Shown: positions 44,376 to 53,500 of the stretch, one piece after another | Position numbering within the stretch: position 1 is the stretch's first letter | Layout: the number at the start of each line of letters is the position of its first letter | NCBI GenBank assembly: GCA_965140735.1 | Contig: OZ223306.1 | Location: 186,001-250,000, forward strand | Source: Fusibacter_A sp965140735 | GTDB taxonomy: Bacteria > Bacillota > Clostridia > Peptostreptococcales > Acidaminobacteraceae | DNA length: 64,000 bases | Direction of reading: 5' to 3' | Translations under genes and position numbers: made by a program | Notes under the pieces: generated by a model | The model's database searches: none | What the model saw: the letters and a program-made list of their open reading frames with translations, nothing else | What the model was told of the DNA's origin: nothing

Positions 44376-46079
44376 ATGAATGATAAACTAATCATTGAAT
44401 TTAATAATTTTTCGTTTCAATACTACAGTCAATCAGAGCCAACGCTAAATGAAATTAATCTGAAAATATATGAAGGTGAGAAAATTCTAATTGTGGGACC
44501 AAGTGGCAGTGGTAAAAGTACATTAGGTCATTGCCTCAATGGTCTGATTCCTTTTTCTTATCGTGGCGTTACAGAGGGGTCTTTAAAAGTAAAGGGCAAT
44601 GAAACCAAAGAACAGGACATTTTTACATTATCTAAAATAGTAGGGACTGTTCTTCAAGACTCAGATGGTCAGTTCGTAGGCCTTACTGTGGGTGAAGATA
44701 TTGCATTTGTAATGGAAAATGACAATACGCCCATAGATGAAATGAAAGAACGTGTTCTAAAAGTTTCTAAAATGGTGGACATGGATAAATGGCTCAGTGC
44801 TTCACCTTATGAACTTTCTGGTGGACAAAAACAGAGAACGGCACTTGCAGGTGTCATGATTGATGATGTAGACGTTCTTTTGTTCGATGAACCTTTAGCA
44901 AATCTCGATCCAGCAACAGGTAAAACAGCTATTGAAATTATTGATGATATACACCAAAAGACTAATAAAACCATTATAATTATTGAGCATAGACTTGAAG
45001 ATGTGCTTCACAGAGATATAGATCGGATTATTGTTGTAAATGAGGGCCGAATTATAGCAGATATGGATGCGGACGAGCTGGTATCATCCTCTATATTAAA
45101 AGAAAATGGTATAAGAGAACCTCTCTATGTGACGGCACTTAAGTATGCTGGTGTAAAGGTGACACCCGAAATGAAACCAGGTCATATTCACACACTGGAC
45201 ACTTCCGCAGTGAATCATATCGTAAATAAATGGCATCTATCGGTACTTAAAGAAGAGAGGCGAGCGTTAAATGAAACTATCCTGAAGATGGATGAGGTTA
45301 CTTTTTCATATGACGGCAGGAAAAAGATCCTTGAAAATATTAATATAGAGATTACAAAAGGTGAGATGGTGTCCATAGTAGGCAGAAATGGTGCAGGAAA
45401 ATCTACACTTTCCAAATTATTATGTGGATTTGAAAAAGAAGATCAAGGCTCCATTTACTATTTCAAAGAGGATATCAAAGACAAGACGATAAAGGAAAGA
45501 GCCGAGCTTATTGGCGTTGTCATGCAAAATCCAAATCAGATGATTTCTAAGCCCATGATCTTTGATGAGGTAGCCTTGGGGTTAAAACTAAGAAATGTTG
45601 AAACCTCCGAAATAAAGGAAAGAGTCGAAAAGGTCCTTAAAATTTGTGGTCTTTCCCCATTTATAGACTGGCCAATTTCGGCATTGAGTTATGGTCAAAA
45701 GAAAAGGGTTACCATCGCTTCTATTTTAGTACTAAACCCAAGTATATTGATTCTAGATGAACCAACAGCTGGCCAGGATTATAAGCACTATAGTGAAATT
45801 ATGACCTTTTTACAGGAGATCAACAAAACGGGGATCACTGTGATTATGATTACACATGATATGCATTTGATGCTTGAATATACGCCAAGGGCAATTGTAA
45901 TCTCAGATGGTCAAAAAATAGCAGATACGGATTCATCAGTCGTTTTAACAGACGGCAAGGTTATTAAAGAGGCGAATCTAAAAGAAACATCACTTTATAA
46001 CCTCGCTCAAATGGTTGGAATAGAAGATGAAACCAAGTTTGTTCAGAATTTTATTGACTATGAAAGACAGGTGAGATAG
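44376..46079 (+). CDS. ECF transporter, fused double ATPase (EcfA-EcfA')
   Basis: The 567-residue protein carries two complete ATPase domains: Walker A GPSGSGKST (about 41), signature LSGGQKQR (about 146), LLFDEPLANLD; then GRNGAGKST (about 335), a variant signature LSYGQKKR (about 436) and LILDEPTAGQD. Tyr for Gly in the second signature is common in ECF ATPases. The fusion replaces separate EcfA1 and EcfA2. It ends one base before the EcfT gene. Confidence 0.94.
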   Translation: MNDKLIIEFNNFSFQYYSQSEPTLNEINLKIYEGEKILIVGPSGSGKSTLGHCLNGLIPFSYRGVTEGSLKVKGNETKEQDIFTLSKIVGTVLQDSDGQFVGLTVGEDIAFVMENDNTPIDEMKERVLKVSKMVDMDKWLSASPYELSGGQKQRTALAGVMIDDVDVLLFDEPLANLDPATGKTAIEIIDDIHQKTNKTIIIIEHRLEDVLHRDIDRIIVVNEGRIIADMDADELVSSSILKENGIREPLYVTALKYAGVKVTPEMKPGHIHTLDTSAVNHIVNKWHLSVLKEERRALNETILKMDEVTFSYDGRKKILENINIEITKGEMVSIVGRNGAGKSTLSKLLCGFEKEDQGSIYYFKEDIKDKTIKERAELIGVVMQNPNQMISKPMIFDEVALGLKLRNVETSEIKERVEKVLKICGLSPFIDWPISALSYGQKKRVTIASILVLNPSILILDEPTAGQDYKHYSEIMTFLQEINKTGITVIMITHDMHLMLEYTPRAIVISDGQKIADTDSSVVLTDGKVIKEANLKETSLYNLAQMVGIEDETKFVQNFIDYERQVR

Positions 46080-46913
46080 ATGAAGATGAAGCTATTTTCA
46101 TATAATTTTGAAGACACTTTTATACACAACTTGTCGGGGCTGACTAAAATAATTTGTTTTTTGTTTTTAACTTTTGCAGTGATGTTTTCCTATGATATAA
46201 GAGTGATTGTAAGTATTCTGCTGTTTTCTCTAGTGATTTTTAGGATCTCTAAAATCAAATTTAAGCAGGTAAAGCTCATGGTCATTTATGTTGCTATATT
46301 TATTTTTACAAACGCCATTATTTCTTTTTTCTTCGCACCTGAGTACGGCGTCAAAATTTATGGGACTAAACATGAAATTATAGCGATTACAAAATCCATT
46401 TCTTTAACATATGAGCAATTGTTTTTTCAAGTGACTAAATTGTTTAAATATGCATCAGTCATCCCTTTTGGCATTATATTTTTACTCACCACAAACCCAA
46501 GTGAACTGGCTTCTGCCTTGTCAGGTGTTGGTGTCAACTACAAGGCTGCCTATGCAGTTGCGTTAACGCTAAGATATTTTCCAGATATACAAAGAGAATA
46601 CTCTGATATAAGTCAAGCACAACAAGCAAGGGGATTAGACCTGTCTCATAAAGCGAAATTTAAAGATCGATTTAAAAATGCACTGTTAATAATGGTACCT
46701 CTTATTTTTTCCACGCTTTCAAGGATAGAACTCATCAGTAACGCCATGGATTTAAGAGGTTTTGGCAAAGGAAAGAAAAGAACTTGGTACAATATGAAGA
46801 AACTTAGTAAAAACGATTACCTAGCTTTAGGTGTTTCAATTTTTATATTTATAATCTCATTAGGGGTATCTTTTTTTATCAATCATAGTAGATTTTATAA
46901 TCCATTTATTTAA
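46080..46913 (+). CDS. ECF transporter T component (EcfT)
   Basis: The 277-residue membrane protein has about six helices and the two EcfT coupling motifs: AQQARGLDLSHKAKFKDR (about 180, AxxxRG type) and AMDLRGFGKGKKRTWYN (about 220, xRGF type), which contact the two ATPase halves. It is directly adjacent to the ATPase gene, so S, A-A' and T form a complete dedicated transporter. Confidence 0.93.
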   Translation: MKMKLFSYNFEDTFIHNLSGLTKIICFLFLTFAVMFSYDIRVIVSILLFSLVIFRISKIKFKQVKLMVIYVAIFIFTNAIISFFFAPEYGVKIYGTKHEIIAITKSISLTYEQLFFQVTKLFKYASVIPFGIIFLLTTNPSELASALSGVGVNYKAAYAVALTLRYFPDIQREYSDISQAQQARGLDLSHKAKFKDRFKNALLIMVPLIFSTLSRIELISNAMDLRGFGKGKKRTWYNMKKLSKNDYLALGVSIFIFIISLGVSFFINHSRFYNPFI

Positions 46914-47019
46914 CAAGTTACTGTGTTGTTAACAATTAGAAGATTTGTTAGAGTCTTCAACGGATGTTTTGTAACTATAGGATGTTAAAAATAAACATAT
47001 ATGACAAAAGGAGTATGCG

Positions 47020-47883
47020 ATGAAACCAATTTTAGTTTTCCAAACCGATTTTACTTACAAAGAAGGTGCAGTGAGTTCTATGTACGGTGTCGTTAAAACT
47101 GTGGATAGAGGTATCGAAATAATAGATGGGACTCATGAAATACCACAATATGACACTTGGAGTGCCTCGTATCGATTGTTTCAAACGATGAAATTCTGGC
47201 CTGAAGGGACTATCTTTGTATCTGTTGTAGATCCTGGTGTTGGTACAAAGCGGAGAGCCTCTGTGGCAAAGACTGCAAACGGATACTATGTGGTGACACC
47301 CGATAACGGGTCTTTGACACACCTAAAGCATATGGTAGGGATCACAGAAATAAGAGAGATTGATGAAAAGGTTAATCGATTAAGAGGCAAAAATACAGAA
47401 GGAGTTGGGATTTTTCATGGACGTGATTTGTTTGCGTACTGTGCTGCTAAGCTTGCCAGTGGCATCATCGATTTTGAAGGTGTTGGACCTGCTTATCCAG
47501 TAGATGAAATCGTTGAACACGAAATTCAAATGCCTAAGCTTGAAGCAGGTGTGGTAAGGGGCATCTTTGAAATTGATGATCCAAACTTTGGAAATGTATG
47601 GACGAATATTCCGCTTGAGCTCTTTACAGAAGCAGGATTTATGTATGGTGATAAGCTATGCTTAACGGTTGAGCATAATGGTGAAACTGTTTTTAATCAA
47701 GTTGTCTTGTTCCAGTATTCATTTGGATTTGCATCCAAGGGAGAACCTATTATTTATAATAATGAGCTTATGAAGATTGGTCTTGCAGTGAATCAAGGGA
47801 GCTTTTCTGAGCAATACAAAATAGGTATAGGCAAAGAATGGGTCGTCAAGTTTGAAAAGTCTAAGGACTGCTTATGCTCATAA
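47020..47883 (+). CDS. SAM hydroxide adenosyltransferase/hydrolase (DUF62), copy 1
   Basis: The 287-residue protein belongs to the DUF62 family that splits S-adenosylmethionine with water into adenosine and methionine. Motifs: QTDFTYKEGAVSSMYG at the start, SVVDPGVGTKRR (Asp and Arg, about 66-76), TPDNGSLTHL (about 92), FHGRDLFAY (His, about 129) and the C-terminal VNQGSF. The Asp-Arg-His set known from characterised members is present. AAAGGAG precedes ATG 47020. It overlaps the next gene by ten bases and follows the ECF genes. Confidence 0.9.
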   Translation: MKPILVFQTDFTYKEGAVSSMYGVVKTVDRGIEIIDGTHEIPQYDTWSASYRLFQTMKFWPEGTIFVSVVDPGVGTKRRASVAKTANGYYVVTPDNGSLTHLKHMVGITEIREIDEKVNRLRGKNTEGVGIFHGRDLFAYCAAKLASGIIDFEGVGPAYPVDEIVEHEIQMPKLEAGVVRGIFEIDDPNFGNVWTNIPLELFTEAGFMYGDKLCLTVEHNGETVFNQVVLFQYSFGFASKGEPIIYNNELMKIGLAVNQGSFSEQYKIGIGKEWVVKFEKSKDCLCS

Positions 47884-48671
47884 AAGCGCAAGAACTCAAT
47901 CGAATCGAAATATTAGAATACTGTATGGATGAACCCAGTATCAACCTTTTCATCATTGGTGATATTGAACTCTACGGTTTTGATTCTAAATTTCAAGAGG
48001 TATGGATTCAAAAATCATCTAGGGCTATTCAAGGCATCGTCTTGAGGTATCACGATAATTTTATCTTATACAGTAAGGCTAAAATGAATTTTATCGAAAT
48101 TCTAGAGTTATTTAAAGCTTATAAGGTAGAGCTTATCAGTGGCAAAGCATCCGTTTTAAATGATTTATATCCATTAATAAGTGACCAATATAATTATAAA
48201 GAAATGAATTTTGCGGAGCTCTCAACAGATACATTACTAGTGAAAGCTATTTCAAATGTAAAGCTTGCAAAGGCAGAAGATGCCTCTGATATTGCAATGG
48301 CTTATGGACGTGTTCATGAGTTTGAAACCCTTTATCCAGGTGGATTTGAAGGCAGATATAAACAAATATTAAATCGCATTGTTTCAAATGAAGGTGTACA
48401 CATGTTTATTAAAGCAAATGGTCAGATTTTAAGTCATGCCAATACGGCTGCTGAAACGAGTCAAAGTGCCATGATAGGTGGCGTGATGACTTTGCCTGAA
48501 CACAGACGAGAGGGCTATGCTAAAATAGTGGTTTCAGCTCTTTGTCAAAAGTTAATAGATAATGGTAAAAGGGCTTGTTTGTTTTATAATGGTGAAGCAT
48601 CAAGAAAATTATTTGCTTCTTTGGGATTTAAGGACATTGATAAATGGATTGTATTAGGAGGAAAAAAATGA
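47874..48671 (+). CDS. GNAT-like acetyltransferase between the two DUF62 genes
   Basis: The 265-residue protein has a recognisable C-terminal GNAT domain (about 130-265): AEDASDIAMAYGRVHEFE, IGGVMTLPEHRREGYAKIVVSAL (the acetyl-CoA P-loop, RREGYA), ending ASRKLFASLGFKDID. The N-terminal half resembles the tandem-GNAT form seen in Clostridia. It is coupled to both DUF62 genes by overlaps of ten and four bases, so all three are made together. Substrate unknown. Confidence 0.83.
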   Translation: MLIKAQELNRIEILEYCMDEPSINLFIIGDIELYGFDSKFQEVWIQKSSRAIQGIVLRYHDNFILYSKAKMNFIEILELFKAYKVELISGKASVLNDLYPLISDQYNYKEMNFAELSTDTLLVKAISNVKLAKAEDASDIAMAYGRVHEFETLYPGGFEGRYKQILNRIVSNEGVHMFIKANGQILSHANTAAETSQSAMIGGVMTLPEHRREGYAKIVVSALCQKLIDNGKRACLFYNGEASRKLFASLGFKDIDKWIVLGGKK

Positions 48672-49507
48672 GTAAACTACTTGTATTACAAAGTGATTTT
48701 GGTTTATCAGATGGTGCTGTCGCTGCAATGATCGGCGTTGCACACGAAGTAGATACTGATATTAAAATCAATAATTTAACCCATGATATAACGCCTTATA
48801 ATGTTTGGGAAGCTTCTTACCGGCTGTTTCAAACTGCTGAGTATTGGCCTGAAGAAACTGTTTTCGTATCGGTTGTAGACCCTGGAGTTGGCTCAAGCCG
48901 AAAAAGTGTCGTTGTAAAGACAAAGAATAACCAATATATCGTAACGCCTGATAATGGGACATTGACGCATATTAAAAAGTATATTGGCATTGTTGCTATA
49001 AGGGAGATTGAAGAATCCGTTCATAGACGTAAAAATTCAGAGCACTCACATACTTTCCATGGTAGGGATGTATATGCCTACACAGGAGCAAAACTTGCAT
49101 CTGGCAAAATTGATTTTGAGGAAGTGGGCAAAGAAATTGCAGTTGACGACATCATTGAGACTGAAATAGGAGAAGTGATCAGTACAGAGAATAGTGTCAA
49201 GGGGTGCATTGATATCCTAGATATTAGATTTGGTAGTTTATGGACGAATATTCCAAGTGAAGCCTTTTTAAAACTCGGTTTTGAACGTGGTGAAAGAGTA
49301 GAAGTGCTTATCAAAAACAGAGAAAAAGTTATTTACAACAATCGAATTATATATGGTAAATCTTTTGATGATGTTTATATAGGAGAGCAAATCATCTATA
49401 TGAACTCACTTTACAGAACAGCTGTTGCTATAAATCAGGGGAACTTTGCAAGAGCATACAGTATCGGAACAGGAATCAACTGGACGATTGAGTTCAAAAA
49501 AATCTAA
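48668..49507 (+). CDS. SAM hydroxide adenosyltransferase/hydrolase (DUF62), copy 2
   Basis: The 279-residue paralogue of the gene at 47020 keeps the same motifs: LQSDFGLSDGAVAAMIG, SVVDPGVGSSRKS (Asp, Arg), TPDNGTLTHI, FHGRDVYAY (His) and INQGNF. Only the connecting segments differ. ATG 48668 follows GGAGG and overlaps the acetyltransferase stop (ATGA). Two intact copies in one operon suggest a heteromer, or different substrates. Confidence 0.9.
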   Translation: MSKLLVLQSDFGLSDGAVAAMIGVAHEVDTDIKINNLTHDITPYNVWEASYRLFQTAEYWPEETVFVSVVDPGVGSSRKSVVVKTKNNQYIVTPDNGTLTHIKKYIGIVAIREIEESVHRRKNSEHSHTFHGRDVYAYTGAKLASGKIDFEEVGKEIAVDDIIETEIGEVISTENSVKGCIDILDIRFGSLWTNIPSEAFLKLGFERGERVEVLIKNREKVIYNNRIIYGKSFDDVYIGEQIIYMNSLYRTAVAINQGNFARAYSIGTGINWTIEFKKI

Positions 49508-49525
49508 CCGTATTTAAAAGCAATA

Positions 49526-49561
49526 TAAAGACATTTTTCCGGCTGGAAGGGTGTCTTTTTT
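49526..49561 (+). terminator. Rho-independent terminator after the DUF62 operon
   Basis: AAAGACA (49527-49533) pairs with TGTCTTT (49552-49558); inner pairs TTTCC/GGAAG add length, with a T run after. Confidence 0.82.
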
Positions 49562-49653
49562 AGGATTATTTTTTAATTTTATTCAATCATTCACAGATTT
49601 TATGATTATAACAGTCGTATCAAAAGTGATAATTGTTTTGTTTTCTTCTATGA

Positions 49654-49782
49654 CTGCGTGGGTATGAGTTCGTAATAAAGAAGAAAAAAAGTATGTTGAT
49701 GTTTATGCTTTTTGCATCTGCACTCTTGGTGCCCTTTCACTGTGTGCTTTTATATGGCAAGCCAAAAGTATGTGTTTAAAGA
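49654..49782 (+). pseudogene. Probable remnant of a MalG-type sugar ABC permease
   Basis: A frame between two stops reads GYEFVIKKKKSMLMFMLFA, then SALLVPFHCVLLYGK. This resembles the central region of MalG-like permeases (a Phe/Lys-rich loop, then a helix with a LxPFQ-type segment). Only about 40 residues remain and nothing before or after fits. The gene stands directly before an alpha-glucosidase, a usual partner of malto-oligosaccharide importers. Evidence is suggestive only. Confidence 0.4.
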
Positions 49783-49831
49783 GGTTACATATGGCGCGAT
49801 TAAGTAAAAAAATTCAAAGGAGGCATTATAT

Positions 49832-51514
49832 ATGAAAAAGAAATGGTGGCAAGAAAGTGTTGTCTATCAGATCTACCCTAGAAGTTTTATGGACAGCAAC
49901 GGAGATGGTATCGGCGATTTAAATGGCATTACTCTGAAATTGGATTATTTAAAAGAACTTGGAGTAGATGTTATTTGGCTGTCTCCAGTTTATAAATCTC
50001 CAAATGATGATAATGGTTATGATATAAGTGACTATCAAGCTATAATGACTGAATTTGGCACTATGGCTGATTTTGACTATTTACTAGAAGAAGCACACAA
50101 GCGTGGGCTGAAAATTATTATGGATTTGGTTGTCAATCATACTTCTGATGAGCATTGTTGGTTTAAGGAAAGTTGTAAATCCACAGACAATCCTTATAGA
50201 GATTTTTATATTTGGAGAGAAGGTCAAGACGGCATGCCTCCAAACAGATGGGCTTCTTTTTTTGAAGGTTCTGTTTGGGCATATCACAAAGGGACGGCTA
50301 TGTATTATCTTCACTTATTTTCTAAGAAGCAACCCGATTTGAATTGGGATAATGAAGTTGTTAGGAAAAGCGTATATGAGATGATGCAATGGTGGCTGAA
50401 TAAGGGGATTGATGGTTTTAGGATGGATGTGATCAATCTTATATCCAAAGTATCTAATTTCCCAGAAGGTAAAGTTATTAAAGGCACACCCTATACAGAA
50501 AAAGAATCTTTTATCGTGTGTGGTCCTCATTTCCATGAATACCTAAAAGAGATGAATCGAGAAGTATTGTCTAAATATGATATTATGACGGTGGGTGAAA
50601 CACCTCTTATTTCAGTTGAAGAAGCTCAAAAAATAACAGATGCAAGTGCAAATGAGCTGAATATGGTATTTCAATTTGAACATATGGATATTGAAAATGA
50701 AGGCAATTCTAAATGGACTGATCAGAAATTTGAGTTTATTCAATTAAAACACATTTTGTCAAAATGGCAATATGGTTTAAAAGACGTGGGTTGGAACAGT
50801 TTATATTGGAATAATCATGATCATCCGCGTGTGGTATCACGGTTTGGTGATGATAAACAGTATTGGAAGGCATCTGCACAAATGCTGGCGACTTGTCTTC
50901 ATATGCTTAAGGGGACCCCCTTTATCTATCAAGGTGAAGAAATTGGAATGACCAATATCACTTTAGAACACATTGATGCATATAAGGATATAGAAACCTT
51001 AAACGCCTATAAGAGATATACAGAAGAATTGGGGTTCACCAGTGAAAAAATGATGCGCTTTATTCATAAAAAAAGTCGTGATAATGCGAGAACACCTATG
51101 CAGTGGAATTCACTGCCCAATGCAGGTTTCACAACTGGAATGCCTTGGTTTGATGTAAATGAGAATTACAAAGAGATCAATGTTGAAAGTCAGCTTGAAG
51201 ATGAAACATCAATTTTTCACTATTATAAAAAGCTGATACAGCTCAGAAAATCGAATGAAGTTATCGTGTATGGTGATTATAAGTTGTTATTACCAGACGA
51301 TATGAATCTCTTTGTCTATACGAGAAGTTTAAGAAATCAAAAGTTATTGGTGATTTGTAATTTTAAAGGTGAATTTGTCGACTTTACGGCACCAGAAGAC
51401 GAAGATTTTCATGGCAGACCAAAGTGTTTGATTTCAAATTATGGAGATGTAGATTTTGATGTTCAATTGAAATTAAAACCTTATGAAGCACTTGTTTTTT
51501 TATTTGATGAGTGA
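49832..51514 (+). CDS. GH13 alpha-glucosidase (oligo-1,6-glucosidase type)
   Basis: The 560-residue cytosolic enzyme opens with WWQESVVYQIYPRSF and NGDGIGDLNGI, typical of alpha-glucosidases/oligo-1,6-glucosidases. Catalytic residues: Asp in DGFRMDVINL (about 198), Glu in VGETP (about 255) and Asp in WNNHDHPRVVSRFG (about 329). VNHTSDEH (about 100) is conserved region I. It hydrolyses terminal alpha-1,4 or alpha-1,6 glucose from short oligosaccharides or disaccharides; the exact linkage is not fixed by sequence. AAAGGAGG precedes ATG 49832. It stands alone, with only a permease remnant upstream. Confidence 0.93.
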   Translation: MKKKWWQESVVYQIYPRSFMDSNGDGIGDLNGITLKLDYLKELGVDVIWLSPVYKSPNDDNGYDISDYQAIMTEFGTMADFDYLLEEAHKRGLKIIMDLVVNHTSDEHCWFKESCKSTDNPYRDFYIWREGQDGMPPNRWASFFEGSVWAYHKGTAMYYLHLFSKKQPDLNWDNEVVRKSVYEMMQWWLNKGIDGFRMDVINLISKVSNFPEGKVIKGTPYTEKESFIVCGPHFHEYLKEMNREVLSKYDIMTVGETPLISVEEAQKITDASANELNMVFQFEHMDIENEGNSKWTDQKFEFIQLKHILSKWQYGLKDVGWNSLYWNNHDHPRVVSRFGDDKQYWKASAQMLATCLHMLKGTPFIYQGEEIGMTNITLEHIDAYKDIETLNAYKRYTEELGFTSEKMMRFIHKKSRDNARTPMQWNSLPNAGFTTGMPWFDVNENYKEINVESQLEDETSIFHYYKKLIQLRKSNEVIVYGDYKLLLPDDMNLFVYTRSLRNQKLLVICNFKGEFVDFTAPEDEDFHGRPKCLISNYGDVDFDVQLKLKPYEALVFLFDE

Positions 51515-51548
51515 ACATAAAAATTGAATTAGTGCGTATGTTTAAATT

Positions 51549-51596
51549 AAAAAGAAGCTTCTGTGATTTGGAAGAAATCATAGAGGCTTCTTTTAT
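51549..51596. terminator. Bidirectional terminator between convergent genes
   Basis: AAAAGAAGC.TCT.TGATTT pairs with AAATCA.AGA.GCTTCTTTT (two mismatches), with A and T runs on both sides. It serves the alpha-glucosidase and the minus-strand regulator. Confidence 0.88.
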
Positions 51597-52937
51597 TCAA
51601 TTATCGTGTGTATAATTGAAAGAAATTTTAATAATTCGACTTGGGCGTCCAGCACCTGTTTCACTTTTCTTCCCCACCACTGTCATATAGCCAGAATACT
51701 CAAGCTTATCTAAGATTCGGTCCACACTTCTTTTGGAGATTTCCAAATACGTCGCCAATTCCTTTGGTGTAAAAATATCTTTTTGTTGGTCGATATAACA
51801 TTGGATTCTGAAAATTGTATCAATGCTGATGCCGGTGGCTTCAGACACTTTTAAGAATTTATCATCGATTTTAAGCATGCGTTGATCTTTAGAAGAAATA
51901 GTGTTTAATATGGGGCCGATGTATACACCTTCATTTACAGCATAGCAATGATTGCCACCGCTTTTTTGCGCCTTTAACATCCCTAAATTTGCATTGTAAT
52001 TGGCTTCTCTAGCGGTGATCCCATAACCGATGCCAACACTTATGGTACTTGAAGTATTGGAAGATACATCATCAAGTAGTGCCATATGTTGTAACTTATC
52101 TGTTTCATTTTCCAATATATTTTTAGTACTAAAGAGCAAGTAGCCTCTTTTTCCAATTTCAATCACAGTGGCCTGAATCCGCTGAGCGAATAAATAGATT
52201 TTCTCTGTGACTTTTATTTTTTCTGTCATTATTTGATAGTCATTCTCATTGATGATAGAGTACTCGCTGGTTTGATCAATTTCAATAGCGAGTACAACAA
52301 TTTGACTGGATTCGTTAATGCGTGATCTGATCTTGAGCTCTAATTTTTGAACGGCTTGATGCACGTCTTCCAAAGTGGGTTCAGACAGTACACAGGGAAT
52401 GCCCTTGCTTTCTAAATCGTTATAAATGCTTGGGAACTCTGTGATACAGACGGATACCTTATTTTTATAGTAATTGTGAAGATGAAAATGATGAATCTCA
52501 TCGGCAAAATTTGGGTTGAAGATATCTGGTTTTATTTCATAAAATTGATACTCTTTTTTTTGAAGGCCAATTTCAGAGTAAGCATTGATGATTGATTTTT
52601 CGTTGAAACAATCCACACTGATGTGGAGTGGATCATATGCCTTCTGTATAGCAATTTTAAGCAACAACCTCTGCAGTTGAATGTGATTTCTATCCACATA
52701 AACCCAAGGATTTTTAGAGTGCATGGCATGATTGACAATATCATAAGAGATTTTACTGCTAAAAATAACTGCATCAAAGTTGGATTCTTGAACATGTAAA
52801 TATTGAATAATATTTGGAATTTGTTCCAAGATGGAAAATTCAATTTTAAAAGTTTTGACATTTTCAAAAAAGTTTTGTAAGTATTGATCCATGAGTGCTA
52901 GGCTATCTTGTGGACCTATGATACCGATTTTAAGCAT
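51597..52937 (-). CDS. Regulator with degenerate GGDEF-like domain and C-terminal helix-turn-helix
   Basis: The 446-residue protein has an N-terminal receptor-like region (1-200: MLKIGIIGPQDSLALM opening, repeated alpha/beta character), a middle segment (about 215-360) whose end TISVGIGYGITAREANYNANLGM recalls the GGDEF/GTP-cyclohydrolase-III fold but lacks a GGDEF motif, and a C-terminal winged helix (about 380-440: TPKELATYLEISKRSVDRILDKLEYSGYM). ATG 52937 follows GAGG. I cannot name a regulated pathway. The palindrome just upstream of its start suggests autoregulation. Confidence 0.75.
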   Translation of the reverse strand: MLKIGIIGPQDSLALMDQYLQNFFENVKTFKIEFSILEQIPNIIQYLHVQESNFDAVIFSSKISYDIVNHAMHSKNPWVYVDRNHIQLQRLLLKIAIQKAYDPLHISVDCFNEKSIINAYSEIGLQKKEYQFYEIKPDIFNPNFADEIHHFHLHNYYKNKVSVCITEFPSIYNDLESKGIPCVLSEPTLEDVHQAVQKLELKIRSRINESSQIVVLAIEIDQTSEYSIINENDYQIMTEKIKVTEKIYLFAQRIQATVIEIGKRGYLLFSTKNILENETDKLQHMALLDDVSSNTSSTISVGIGYGITAREANYNANLGMLKAQKSGGNHCYAVNEGVYIGPILNTISSKDQRMLKIDDKFLKVSEATGISIDTIFRIQCYIDQQKDIFTPKELATYLEISKRSVDRILDKLEYSGYMTVVGKKSETGAGRPSRIIKISFNYTHDN

Positions 52938-52945
52938 AAAGCCTC

Positions 52946-52970
52946 GTATACTAAAATTATCTTAGTATAC
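52946..52970. promoter_or_regulatory. 25-bp inverted repeat before the regulator gene
   Basis: GTATACTAA (52946-52954) and TTAGTATAC (52962-52970) form a perfect inverted repeat with a seven-base spacer. It lies 9 to 33 bases before the start codon of the minus-strand regulator, probably after its start of transcription, where a bound protein or the RNA hairpin would block expression. Confidence 0.6.
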
Positions 52971-53500
52971 TCTCCTTTCTTCGTTATAATTTTTTATATA
53001 ATTTAATCAATAACATTGTGGCATATTTCATTTTTCTATTACAGTTATTAACCATCAAATTTAATTTTCAATCAGGGGCATACCCTTTATTTAGTATGCC
53101 CAGTTTTTAAATTTAACTACATATAAAAGCCGTTATTCTTTTTTAGAAATCATCTTAACTCTTTAATAGCTGGCTCCATATAAAATAATTATACCATCTA
53201 TACAGATAAATCACTCACGATTGCATTTAAAAAAGTATCCTTGTGTCATCAGAAAAATTCTGTTTTGGTATACCATAACCCCAATAAGAAATAAAAGCAG
53301 CTAATTGATGTTACAATAATCATGAGCTTGATTAGAATCAATTGACGGGCTAATATAAATTTGATATTATTTGAATACAATCTACATACAATTATAAATA
53401 ATTAAGGCATGTTGACCTAAAGATACAAAGTACCAAAACAGAATCTAGAAATGTAAAGTACGCAAATTAGATTATTATTTATAGTGAGTGAGGAAGTGTA
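52971..53500. other. 530-bp gene-free, AT-rich stretch
   Basis: No open frame with coding character exists on either strand. It holds the promoter region of the minus-strand regulator (TTGATT and TATAAC-like boxes around 52985-53012) and a perfect 8-bp inverted repeat GGGCATAC/GTATGCCC at 53076-53101, followed by AGTTTTT on the plus strand, which could be a terminator or an operator. Otherwise I see nothing. Confidence 0.6.

Noticed and set aside
49693..49782. Independent small membrane protein starting at ATG 49693
   Set aside because: No ribosome site, and the similarity to a permease starts upstream of the ATG; treated as a remnant.
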